Shown piece by piece: positions 20,518-27,720 of a stretch of 34,610 nucleotides of DNA. How positions within the stretch are numbered: position 1 is the first letter of the stretch; every line of letters begins with the position of its first letter. Origin of the DNA: an uncultured Burkholderiales bacterium (GTDB taxonomy: Bacteria; Pseudomonadota; Gammaproteobacteria; Burkholderiales; Burkholderiaceae_A); NCBI GenBank assembly GCA_937864175.1, contig CALMJH010000023.1, forward strand, positions 1 to 34,610. Direction: 5' to 3'. A model generated the notes under the pieces. The model ran no database searches, was not told where the DNA came from, and worked only from the letters and a program-made list of their open reading frames with translations. The position numbers and the translations under genes are program-made.

Positions 20518-21419
20518 CCACCGCAACCTTCGCTGCAAAAGCTGGCCTCATTGGCCTGGGCGCCATGGGCCTTGGCATGGCCCAGTCTCTGCGCCGGGCA
20601 GGCCACGCCCCCTACGTCTTCGACATTCGCAAGGAAGTTGCTCAGTCTTTCGCCAAAGAGGGTGGCCATGCCTGTCCGAGTCTGAGCCACATGGCCCAGC
20701 ATTGCGAGGTGATCTTCAGCGTCGTAGTAAATGCGGCCCAGACTGAATCGATCCTCTTCGGACAAGAGGGGCTGGCAGACAGCATGAAGCCGGGTGCTGT
20801 GTTTGTGATGTGCTCCACAGTCGACCCCAACTGGTCGGCTGCCCTCGAAAAGCGTCTGGCAGACAAGGGCCTGCTGTACCTGGACTCGCCCATCTCCGGG
20901 GGATCGGTCCGCGCGGCCAAGGGCGAGATCACGATGATGACCGGTGGCCAACCTGCCGCCTATCAAAAAGCAGAACCCTTCATGCAGGCCATGGCTGCCA
21001 AGATCTACAAGCTTGGTGGGGCGGGGGCGGGCAGCAAGGTCAAGATCGTCAACCAACTGTTGGCCGGCGTTCATATTGCGGCAGCTGCAGAGGCCATGGC
21101 CCTGGGCATCCGCGAGGGACTCGAGCCCGCCCAACTCTACGAGGTCATCACCAACAGCGCGGGCAACAGCTGGATGTTTGAAAACCGCATGCAGCAGGTG
21201 GTCTCAGGCGACTATGCACCCTGGTCAGCCGTCGACATCTTTGTGAAAGACCTGGGCCTGGTGCTGGACACCGCCCGTGCAAGCAAATTTCCGCTGCCCA
21301 TCGCCTCGACTGCACACCAGATGTTCATGCAGGCCTCCACTGCAGGACACGGGGCAGAGGGCGACAGTGCAGTTATCAAAATTTTCCCGGGCATTGAACT
21401 GCCCAAAAAATCCTCATGA
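20514..21419 (+). CDS. ltnD: L-threonate dehydrogenase-like NAD-dependent oxidoreductase
   Basis: A 301-residue beta-hydroxyacid dehydrogenase (3-hydroxyisobutyrate dehydrogenase family) closest in form to LtnD, which oxidises L-threonate to 2-oxo-tetronate. It has the nucleotide-binding GLIGLGAMGLGMAQSL (11-26), the substrate-binding DSPISGGSVRAAKGE around 124-138, and the catalytic lysine in SKVKIVNQLLAG (about Lys177). Length is typical. LtnD assignment rests on the next three genes, which belong to the same pathway; by itself it could be another 3-hydroxyacid dehydrogenase. It overlaps both neighbours by 4 bp (ATGA). Confidence 0.82.
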   Translation: MTTATFAAKAGLIGLGAMGLGMAQSLRRAGHAPYVFDIRKEVAQSFAKEGGHACPSLSHMAQHCEVIFSVVVNAAQTESILFGQEGLADSMKPGAVFVMCSTVDPNWSAALEKRLADKGLLYLDSPISGGSVRAAKGEITMMTGGQPAAYQKAEPFMQAMAAKIYKLGGAGAGSKVKIVNQLLAGVHIAAAAEAMALGIREGLEPAQLYEVITNSAGNSWMFENRMQQVVSGDYAPWSAVDIFVKDLGLVLDTARASKFPLPIASTAHQMFMQASTAGHGAEGDSAVIKIFPGIELPKKSS

Positions 21420-22420
21420 AGATCCTGATTACCGGCGGCCTGGGCTTTCTGGGGGCCCGCCTAACACGAACGCTCCTGGCCCTCGACGGGCTCGCCCTGA
21501 ATGGCCAGGCCAAGCAGCCCATTGACCAGATTGTTCTGGTGGACCAGGTGGCTGCTGGCCCTCACCTGGCAGATCTCGTCAACCATCCAAAGGTCAGGAT
21601 CCTGACTGGTGACCTTCTAGACCAGCTTCAACAAAGCAAGCTGCCCGTCGCCGACTCTGACCTGGTCTACCACCTGGCAGCGGCCGTTAGCGGAGAGTGC
21701 GAGGCCCATTTCGATCTGGGCCTGCGCAGCAACCTGCAGACCACCCAGGCCCTGCTCGAGGCCTGCCGCCAGGCGGGCCATCGACCCACGGTGGTCTTCT
21801 CGAGTTCGGTGGCCGTCTTTGGCACGCCGGCTGGCATGGCCAAGCAGGAGCCCGTTACCGACACCAGCCTGCCCATGCCCCAGAACAGCTATGGCATTCA
21901 GAAATTCATGGGTGAGCAGCTCATGGCCGACTATGGCCGCAAGCAGTTCATCCGAGCCCGCAGCCTTCGGCTCATGACGGTCAGCGTGCGGCCGGGCAAG
22001 CCCAATGCGGCGGCCTCTAGTTTTCTGTCGGGCATGATTCGCGAGCCCCTGCAGGGTCAGACGGCAGTGGTGCCTGTTGCACCCGAGACCCGTGTGGCCC
22101 TCTCCTCACCCGCCAGGGCCATCGAAGGACTCATCCGCGCGGCAACGACCAGCGATGCAGACTGGGGGCCTCTGATTGCGCTGAACCTGCCCTCTCTGTC
22201 GACTACCGTGGGTGAGATGGCAAAGGCCCTCGAGCGTGTGGCAGGCGCAGAGGTGGCCGCCCGGTTGTCATGGCAGATCGACCCCGTCATCAGCCGAGTC
22301 GTTGGCGGCTGGCCCGGGTCGCTGACCTTTGACCGTGCCCGGGGTCTTGGGCTTGGGGCCGACGAGAACTTTGATGCCATCATTCGGGCCTTCATCGCAG
22401 ACGAGAACCTCACGGTCTAA
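21416..22420 (+). CDS. denD: D-erythronate dehydrogenase (extended SDR)
   Basis: A 334-residue extended short-chain dehydrogenase. DenD oxidises D-erythronate to 2-oxo-tetronate, the parallel entry to the LtnD route. It opens MKILITGGLGFLGARLTRTL (GxxGxxG), then YHLAAAVSGECEAHFDLG, the catalytic serine region VFSSSVAVFG, NSYGIQKFMGEQL with the YxxxK pair, and the DenD-like SVRPGKPNAAASSFLSGMIR. The gene overlaps ltnD by 4 bp and otnK starts 2 bp after its stop. Having both stereochemical entry dehydrogenases in one operon indicates use of a mixture of C4 sugar acids. Confidence 0.88.
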   Translation: MKILITGGLGFLGARLTRTLLALDGLALNGQAKQPIDQIVLVDQVAAGPHLADLVNHPKVRILTGDLLDQLQQSKLPVADSDLVYHLAAAVSGECEAHFDLGLRSNLQTTQALLEACRQAGHRPTVVFSSSVAVFGTPAGMAKQEPVTDTSLPMPQNSYGIQKFMGEQLMADYGRKQFIRARSLRLMTVSVRPGKPNAAASSFLSGMIREPLQGQTAVVPVAPETRVALSSPARAIEGLIRAATTSDADWGPLIALNLPSLSTTVGEMAKALERVAGAEVAARLSWQIDPVISRVVGGWPGSLTFDRARGLGLGADENFDAIIRAFIADENLTV

Positions 22421-22422
22421 CC

Positions 22423-23739
22423 ATGACAAACACCATTCTCCTGGGCTGCATTGCAGACGACTTTACTGGCGCCACAGACCTGGCCAACAACCTGGTTCGA
22501 GCGGGCTTTCGGGTGTCTCAAATCAATGGGGTGCCCACCAAGCCGCTGTCGGTCCAGGCCGATGCCGTGGTCATTGCCCTGAAGTCCAGAACCATCCCGG
22601 CGGGCCAGGCCATTGAGCAGTCACTCGCGGCTCTGCATTGGCTAGAGCATCACGGCGCCCAGCAGATTTATTTCAAGTACTGCTCCACCTTTGACAGCAC
22701 ACCGGCCGGCAACATCGGTCCCGTTGCCGACGCCCTGATGAGCGCCCTGCAGACCAACTTCACCATCGCCACGCCCGCTTTTCCGGACAACGGACGGACG
22801 GTCTTCAAGGGCCACCTCTTTGTCGGCGACCAACTGCTGAGCGACAGCGGTATGCGCGACCATCCCCTGACACCCATGCGAGATGCCAACCTGGTGAGGG
22901 TCTTGCAAGCCCAGACCAGCCGCAAGGTGGAACTGCTTGACCACAAGGTGATCGCCGCTGGGGCCCCGGCCATCCTCAGACGGTTCGCAGACCTTCAGGC
23001 CGAAGGCGTGCAGATCGCAATTGTCGATGCAGTCACCAACGATGACCTGATGGTGCTGGGCCAGGCCGTCAAGGGGCTGCCCCTGCTAACGGCGGGATCC
23101 GGCGTGGCCATTGGTCTTGCAGCCAATTTCGGTCTCCAGCCCTCGGCTCAGGCCAGCAGCCTGCCGAATGCCACTGGGTACCAGGCCATTGTCTCTGGCA
23201 GCTGCTCGCTGGCCAGCAACCGACAAGTCGCCCACTTCAAGCAACAAGGCCTGCCGAGCTTTGCCATCGATCCCACCCCCCTCATTCCAGACCAGGCGGA
23301 CGTGGCCAGCCTGGTGGCCCAGATCCGCAGTTGGGCACGACCCCTACTCAACCACCATCGCCCCGTGCTCATTTACGCGACGACCGATGCCCACGGTCTG
23401 GCCCAGCTTCACGCCAAGTGCGATGCACATCGGCTTGGCAGCCGCATTGAACAGCTCATGGGCAAAGTCGTCCAAGATTTGGTGGAAGACGGCGTTGGTC
23501 AGTTGGTGGTGGCCGGCGGCGAGACCTCGGGGGCCTGCGTTCAGGCCCTGGCCATCGACCAGATGCAGATCGGGCCGCAGATCGATCCCGGCGTGCCCTG
23601 GTGTTTTAGCAGTCTCTCTGCGGCCGGCCCCAGGCCGGGCGGACTCCACCTGGCCCTCAAGTCTGGCAATTTTGGCAGCGAGGACTTTTTCACCAAGGCC
23701 TTTGGGGGCCTAGCGCCCAAAGAGGCGGCCAGTCGGTAA
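22423..23739 (+). CDS. otnK: 3-oxo-tetronate kinase (four-carbon acid sugar kinase)
   Basis: ATP-dependent kinase that phosphorylates 3-oxo-tetronate at O4, the third step in L-threonate and D-erythronate breakdown. The 438-residue DUF1537-type protein has the N-terminal sugar-binding IADDFTGATDLANNLVRAG (residues 10-28), YFKYCSTFDSTPAGNIGPV, HPLTPMRDANLVRVLQ, then the nucleotide-binding half with LTAGSGVAIGLA, VSGSCSLASNRQV and VVAGGETSGACVQAL, ending LALKSGNFGSEDFFTKAFG. All parts and the length agree with OtnK. It starts 2 bp after denD and is followed after 9 bp by otnC. Confidence 0.92.
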   Translation: MTNTILLGCIADDFTGATDLANNLVRAGFRVSQINGVPTKPLSVQADAVVIALKSRTIPAGQAIEQSLAALHWLEHHGAQQIYFKYCSTFDSTPAGNIGPVADALMSALQTNFTIATPAFPDNGRTVFKGHLFVGDQLLSDSGMRDHPLTPMRDANLVRVLQAQTSRKVELLDHKVIAAGAPAILRRFADLQAEGVQIAIVDAVTNDDLMVLGQAVKGLPLLTAGSGVAIGLAANFGLQPSAQASSLPNATGYQAIVSGSCSLASNRQVAHFKQQGLPSFAIDPTPLIPDQADVASLVAQIRSWARPLLNHHRPVLIYATTDAHGLAQLHAKCDAHRLGSRIEQLMGKVVQDLVEDGVGQLVVAGGETSGACVQALAIDQMQIGPQIDPGVPWCFSSLSAAGPRPGGLHLALKSGNFGSEDFFTKAFGGLAPKEAASR

Positions 23740-23748
23740 AGTAGACCC

Positions 23749-24558
23749 GTGAGCAGACCCCCTTCCGCCCCCTCCCCTTCCGCCCCCGCCGGCCGCGCCG
23801 CCGCCTCGCCAGCAAAACCCAAGCCGCCTGATCCGCTTGCTGGCCAGGCAGGCCCTGGATCGTCCTCGGCTCTGCCAGCGGTGCTCAGCGAAGTCCAGGC
23901 CCGCGAAGAAATCTGCCGCGTGGGCAAGAGCCTCTTTGACCGCGGCTATGTCCACGCCACGGCCGGCAACATCAGCGTTCGGCTCGACGATGGGTTTCTG
24001 ATCACCCCCACCGATGCCTGCCTGGGTCAGCTCGAGCCAGCCCGTCTGGCCAAGCTCGACCTGCAGGGCCAGCAGATCAGCGGTGACAAGGCCAGCAAGA
24101 CCATCGCCCTGCACCAGGCCATCTATGCGGCCAGCGCCGCCTTTGATCCCAAGACCCGCTGCGTCATCCACACCCACAGCAGTCATTGCGTCGCTCTTAG
24201 CCTTTTGTTGCAAGACTCAGCCGAGCCCGAACTCCTCCCCGCGCTCACGCCCTACTTCGTGATGAAAGTGGGCCGTGTACCGCACATCGCCTACGATCGG
24301 CCCGGATCCCCCGCGGTGGCCCAGGCAGTGGCCCAGGCCATTGCCGACTATGGTCAGGCAGGCCGTCCGATTCGGGCGGTGATGCTCTCACGGCTTGGGC
24401 CCAATGTCTGGCACGAGAGCCCGGCCTCTGCCATGGCGGTGCTCGAGGAATTAGAAGAGACTGCCAAGCTTGCGGTCTTGACAAAAGACCAGCCCATTTC
24501 CGCGCTCTCTAGCAGCGCCATCCTGGCCCTCAAAAAGCAATTCAACGCCCGCTGGTGA
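23749..24558 (+). CDS. otnC: 3-oxo-tetronate 4-phosphate decarboxylase (class II aldolase/adducin family)
   Basis: Decarboxylates 3-oxo-tetronate 4-phosphate to dihydroxyacetone phosphate and CO2, the last step of the pathway. The 269-residue frame contains the class II aldolase fold: REEICRVGKSLFDRGYVHAT, AGNISVRLDDGFLITPTDA, the zinc-binding CVIHTHSSHCVAL, a third histidine in VGRVPHIAYDRPGS, and NVWHESPASAMAVLEELEETA. The first 44 residues are a Pro/Ala/Ser-rich extension with no family counterpart. The frame begins at GTG 23749; a GTG at 23881 would give the normal family N-terminus, but neither has a strong Shine-Dalgarno. The coupled position 9 bp after otnK favours the upstream start. 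Confidence 0.87.
   Translation: MSRPPSAPSPSAPAGRAAASPAKPKPPDPLAGQAGPGSSSALPAVLSEVQAREEICRVGKSLFDRGYVHATAGNISVRLDDGFLITPTDACLGQLEPARLAKLDLQGQQISGDKASKTIALHQAIYAASAAFDPKTRCVIHTHSSHCVALSLLLQDSAEPELLPALTPYFVMKVGRVPHIAYDRPGSPAVAQAVAQAIADYGQAGRPIRAVMLSRLGPNVWHESPASAMAVLEELEETAKLAVLTKDQPISALSSSAILALKKQFNARW
23759..23787 (+). repeat. Two tandem 15-bp units in the otnC 5' end
   Basis: The 14-mer CCCCTTCCGCCCCC occurs at 23759-23772 and 23774-23787. The 15-bp period keeps frame and encodes the repeating pentapeptide PSAPS/PSAPA. The unit suggests slippage expansion in a region that may or may not be translated. Confidence 0.7.
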
Positions 24559-24560
24559 CC

Positions 24561-26057
24561 ATGACGACCGATTCCGCCACCGCGGTCTTTCTCTCGCAGG
24601 CCAAAGCGCTCCTGGGCGAGCGCGCGGTCCTCACCGACTCAGAGGGCTTTGCCCCCTACGCCACGGACTGGCGTCAGAAGTTTTTCGGCCGACCCGCTGC
24701 GGTGGTCTTTCCCTCCACCACCCAGGAGGTCGCGGAGCTGGTTCGCCTGGCCAACCAGCAGTCGGTCGCGCTGGTGCCGCAGGGTGGCAACACGGGACTC
24801 TCTGGGGGCGCAACGCCAGACGAATCCGGTCGTCAGGTCATTCTCAATCTCTCACGGATGACGCGCATTCGGGCCCGGGACCAAGACAACAAAACCATCA
24901 CCGTCGATGCTGGCGTCACCATGCAGACCGTTCAAGAGGAAGCAGACCGGATGGGGCTCACCTTTCCGCTAAACCTGACGGCCCGGGGCACGGCCACCAT
25001 TGGCGGCAATCTCTCGACCAACGCCGGCGGCACAGCAGTGCTGCGCTATGGCAACGCCCGCGCGCTCTGCCTGGGCATTGAAGTGGTGACCGCAGAGGGC
25101 CAGGTCTGGGATGGCCTGCGCGGCCTTCGTAAAGACAACACCGGCTACGACCTGCGCGACCTCTTTGTAGGCGCCGAGGGCACTCTGGGCATCATCACCG
25201 GCGCCGTCATGGCCCTGCACCCCAAGCCTGCTGGTGTCATGACCGCCCTGGCCTGCCTGCCCGACCCAGAGCCAGCACAGGCCGCAGCGCGGGCGGTGGC
25301 GCTCCTCCAGGTGGCCCAAGAGTGCTGCACCGCCAGTCTCACGGGCTTTGAGTTCATGACACCAGCCTCCATGAACCCGGTATCGGATTACTACCCACAG
25401 TTTGCAAGGCCAGCCAGCCTAGGCTCGGCCGACCAGTCCTGTGTCTTGCTCGAGGTCTCGCATGCCGAGAGCGAGCAGGCCGCGACGGCCATGCTCGAGC
25501 GGGTCCTGGACATCGCCCTTCAAGGTTCGCTCGTGGCCGATGCGCTGGTCGCCCAGAGCCTGCAGCAGGCCCAGGCCTTCTGGGACCTGCGCGAGCACAT
25601 CACCATGGCTGCAGCCGAAGACGGGCTGCAAGTGAAGTTCGACATTGCCTTGCCCATCTCTTCGATTGCGGAGTTCTGTCAGGTGGCGCAGCAGCGTCTG
25701 CTGCAGGCCTACCCCGGCATTCGGTTGTCAAACTTTGGTCATCTTGGTGACGGAAACTTGCACTTCAATGTGGCTGCCCCTGCTCACCTCTCCAAAGGCC
25801 TGGACCGTCAGGGCCGCCACGAGGCCTACCGGGCCTATGTCAAGGCCAACGAGGACGGCATTCGTCGCATCGTTCATGATGAAGTCGTGGCCCGCCAGGG
25901 TTCAATTAGTGCAGAGCATGGCCTGGGCATTCTTCGCCGCGACGAGGCAGCCCACTACAAGTCACCCGTTGAAATCGAGCTCATGCGCAAGATCAAGCAG
26001 GCGCTAGACCCCAACAACATTTTGAATCCCAACAAGGTGCTTCGGACCCCCTCATGA
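24561..26057 (+). CDS. FAD-linked D-2-hydroxyacid dehydrogenase (D-2-hydroxyglutarate/D-lactate dehydrogenase family)
   Basis: A 498-residue flavoprotein of the FAD-linked oxidase C family, which oxidises D-2-hydroxyacids and passes electrons to quinone or an electron carrier. The FAD-binding PCMH domain shows [15 protein letters not shown] near residue 70, [20 protein letters not shown] near 145 and [14 protein letters not shown] near 200. The C-terminal domain has [13 protein letters not shown] and [11 protein letters not shown] with metal- or substrate-binding histidines. D-2-hydroxyglutarate, a by-product of SerA, or a C4 acid such as D-erythronate are plausible substrates. ATG 24561 is preferred to the GTG 24555 that overlaps otnC. 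The stop overlaps ubiG by 4 bp. Confidence 0.87.
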   Translation: MTTDSATAVFLSQAKALLGERAVLTDSEGFAPYATDWRQKFFGRPAAVVFPSTTQEVAELVRLANQQSVALVPQGGNTGLSGGATPDESGRQVILNLSRMTRIRARDQDNKTITVDAGVTMQTVQEEADRMGLTFPLNLTARGTATIGGNLSTNAGGTAVLRYGNARALCLGIEVVTAEGQVWDGLRGLRKDNTGYDLRDLFVGAEGTLGIITGAVMALHPKPAGVMTALACLPDPEPAQAAARAVALLQVAQECCTASLTGFEFMTPASMNPVSDYYPQFARPASLGSADQSCVLLEVSHAESEQAATAMLERVLDIALQGSLVADALVAQSLQQAQAFWDLREHITMAAAEDGLQVKFDIALPISSIAEFCQVAQQRLLQAYPGIRLSNFGHLGDGNLHFNVAAPAHLSKGLDRQGRHEAYRAYVKANEDGIRRIVHDEVVARQGSISAEHGLGILRRDEAAHYKSPVEIELMRKIKQALDPNNILNPNKVLRTPS

Positions 26058-26758
26058 CCCAGAATGTCGACCCAGCTGAGCTGGAAAAATTCAGTGCCCT
26101 GGCCAGTAAATGGTGGGACCCCAACAGCGAATTTCGCCCCCTTCACCAGATCAATCCCCTGCGGCTCGATTGGATTGATGGCATCTGTCCTCTGACTGGA
26201 AAGACAGTTATTGATGTGGGCTGCGGCGGTGGCATCCTGGCAGAGGCCATGGCCCGCAAGGGGGGGCAGGTGAAGGGCATCGACCTGGCCGAAAAATCTA
26301 TTGGTGTGGCCCGCCTGCATGGCCTGGAATCCGGTGTGGCAGTGGACTACGAGGTCATCGCCACCGAGGCCATCGCTGCGCGGGAGCCTGGCCGGTACGA
26401 CCTGGTGACCTGCATGGAGATGCTCGAGCATGTGCCCGAGCCCAGTGCGGTGGTGGCGGCCTGCGCGCAGCTGGCCAAGCCCGGCGGCACCCTGGTCTTC
26501 TCCACACTCAACCGCAACCCCAAGAGCTGGCTCTTTGCCATTGTCGGTGCAGAGTATGTGTTGGGACTGCTGCCCAAGGGCACTCACGAATACGCCAAGT
26601 TCATCAAGCCATCCGAGTTGGCCGGCTTTGCCCGCGATGCTGGCCTGGAGCTTCGACAGCTCATCGGCATGACCTACAACCCCATCACCAAGGTCTACGC
26701 GCTTAACCGCGACACCGATGTCAACTACATCATGGCCTTCACCAAGCCTGCTGCTTAG
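26054..26758 (+). CDS. ubiG: Ubiquinone biosynthesis O-methyltransferase
   Basis: Catalyses both O-methylations of ubiquinone synthesis using SAM. The 234-residue protein shows the typical N-terminus [28 protein letters not shown] (here cut into parts: [11 protein letters not shown] and [10 protein letters not shown]), the SAM-binding [49 protein letters not shown], and the C-terminal [13 protein letters not shown]. Length and motifs fully match UbiG. The ATG overlaps the stop of the FAD dehydrogenase gene (ATGA), and gph follows after 2 bp. In many Burkholderiales ubiG-gph sits beside ompA-gyrA; here it lies at the end of a catabolic operon about 15 kb from gyrA. Confidence 0.96.
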   Translation: MTQNVDPAELEKFSALASKWWDPNSEFRPLHQINPLRLDWIDGICPLTGKTVIDVGCGGGILAEAMARKGGQVKGIDLAEKSIGVARLHGLESGVAVDYEVIATEAIAAREPGRYDLVTCMEMLEHVPEPSAVVAACAQLAKPGGTLVFSTLNRNPKSWLFAIVGAEYVLGLLPKGTHEYAKFIKPSELAGFARDAGLELRQLIGMTYNPITKVYALNRDTDVNYIMAFTKPAA

Positions 26759-26760
26759 CC

Positions 26761-27525
26761 ATGACAACGCCCGCCGCCCCTTCCCTGCTCACCAACCCAG
26801 ACCTGCAGACCGCTGACTGGCCGATGCCTACCCCACGGCCGGACTGGCGGGCCCGCTGGAATGCCCAGGCCCGGCGGGCCGTCTTGTTCGACCTAGACGG
26901 CACCCTGCTGGACACCGCTGCAGACCTGGGTGGTGTGGCCAACACCATGCGCGAGTTACGAGGCCTGGCTGCCCTGCCCATTTCGGAGCTGCGGCCCTTT
27001 GCCTCCAAGGGCGCGCGAGGCATGCTTCAAAAAGCCCTGGGAGTGGAATGGAATGCGCCAGAGTTTGAGTCCATGCGAACAGAGTTTCTCGACCTCTACC
27101 AGCAAGACCTCAGCCGCCACACCCGGTTCATGCCAGACCTCGAGTCGGTGATTGTCGACCTCGAGGCCCGGCACCTGCCCTGGGGCATCGTGACCAACAA
27201 ATTTGAACGCTTCACACTGCCGCTTCTGCGCGACCTGCAACTCGACCGCCGAGCCGCGGCCGTGGTCTGTGGTGACACCACCCCGTTTGCAAAGCCACAC
27301 CCCCAACCCCTTAAGCATGCCATTGGCCTGCTGGGCCTCTCCGCCGAGGCCGTCCTCTATGTGGGGGACGACTTTCGAGACATCCAGAGTGGTTTTAATG
27401 CAGGCTGCTTCACCATTGCTGCGGCCTTTGGCTTTTGCTCCAGTGACCGGCCGGTGGCCGAATGGGGCGCAGATGCCGTTGCCGAGTCTGGCCGAGACCT
27501 GATGGACCTGCTGGCCGATGACTAG
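26761..27525 (+). CDS. gph: Phosphoglycolate phosphatase (HAD family)
   Basis: Hydrolyses 2-phosphoglycolate, which arises in DNA repair or from ribulose bisphosphate oxygenation. The HAD core is complete: FDLDGTLLDTAAD with nucleophile Asp44 and Asp46, a helical cap, the GIVTNKFERFTLP motif II, the lysine in FAKPHPQPLKHA, and YVGDDFRDIQSG. The first 38 residues precede the core and are proline- and tryptophan-containing, longer than usual; ATG at 26824 would remove 21 of them. Total length, 254 residues, is still near the family norm. It follows ubiG by 2 bp, a conserved pairing. Related HAD phosphatases such as MupP act on MurNAc-6-phosphate, so the exact substrate is open. Confidence 0.87.
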   Translation: MTTPAAPSLLTNPDLQTADWPMPTPRPDWRARWNAQARRAVLFDLDGTLLDTAADLGGVANTMRELRGLAALPISELRPFASKGARGMLQKALGVEWNAPEFESMRTEFLDLYQQDLSRHTRFMPDLESVIVDLEARHLPWGIVTNKFERFTLPLLRDLQLDRRAAAVVCGDTTPFAKPHPQPLKHAIGLLGLSAEAVLYVGDDFRDIQSGFNAGCFTIAAAFGFCSSDRPVAEWGADAVAESGRDLMDLLADD

Positions 27526-27720
27526 GCTTTTTGCTTGCGGGCTTGGCCCATTGGTTCTAAGCTAAAGACGCTCATGGTCTGAAGGTGATATTTTCTGAAC
27601 CGATAAGCCTCGTGCTAGGGCTTAGAAATTGCGAAGTGGGCGTGATCGTCTCTCGTTAGATGAACCCGAAACTTCGCTGACTTCGCCCACCTGAACCGCA
27701 TGGTTCGGGAGACGCCTTTG
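27526..27720 (+). promoter_or_regulatory. nadB leader with mutually exclusive hairpins
   Basis: The gap between gph and nadB holds several short perfect stems: 27604-27609/27619-27624 (TAAGCC/GGCTTA), 27631-27637/27671-27677 (GCGAAGT/ACTTCGC), 27636-27642/27684-27690 (GTGGGCG/CGCCCAC), 27665-27670/27704-27709 (CCCGAA/TTCGGG) and 27693-27697/27702-27706 (GAACC/GGTTC). The second and third share two bases, as do the fourth and fifth, so they exclude each other. The fourth would cover part of a GGGAG ribosome binding site (27707-27711). No known riboswitch class was recognised, and no clear promoter or gph terminator was seen. Confidence 0.35.

Noticed and set aside
20337-21134. 265-codon minus-strand frame opposite the EamA gene and ltnD
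   Set aside because: Composition follows the codon pattern of the plus-strand genes; no family features.
25955-26767. 270-codon minus-strand frame opposite ubiG
   Set aside because: Antisense shadow of ubiG, which has full family motifs on the plus strand.
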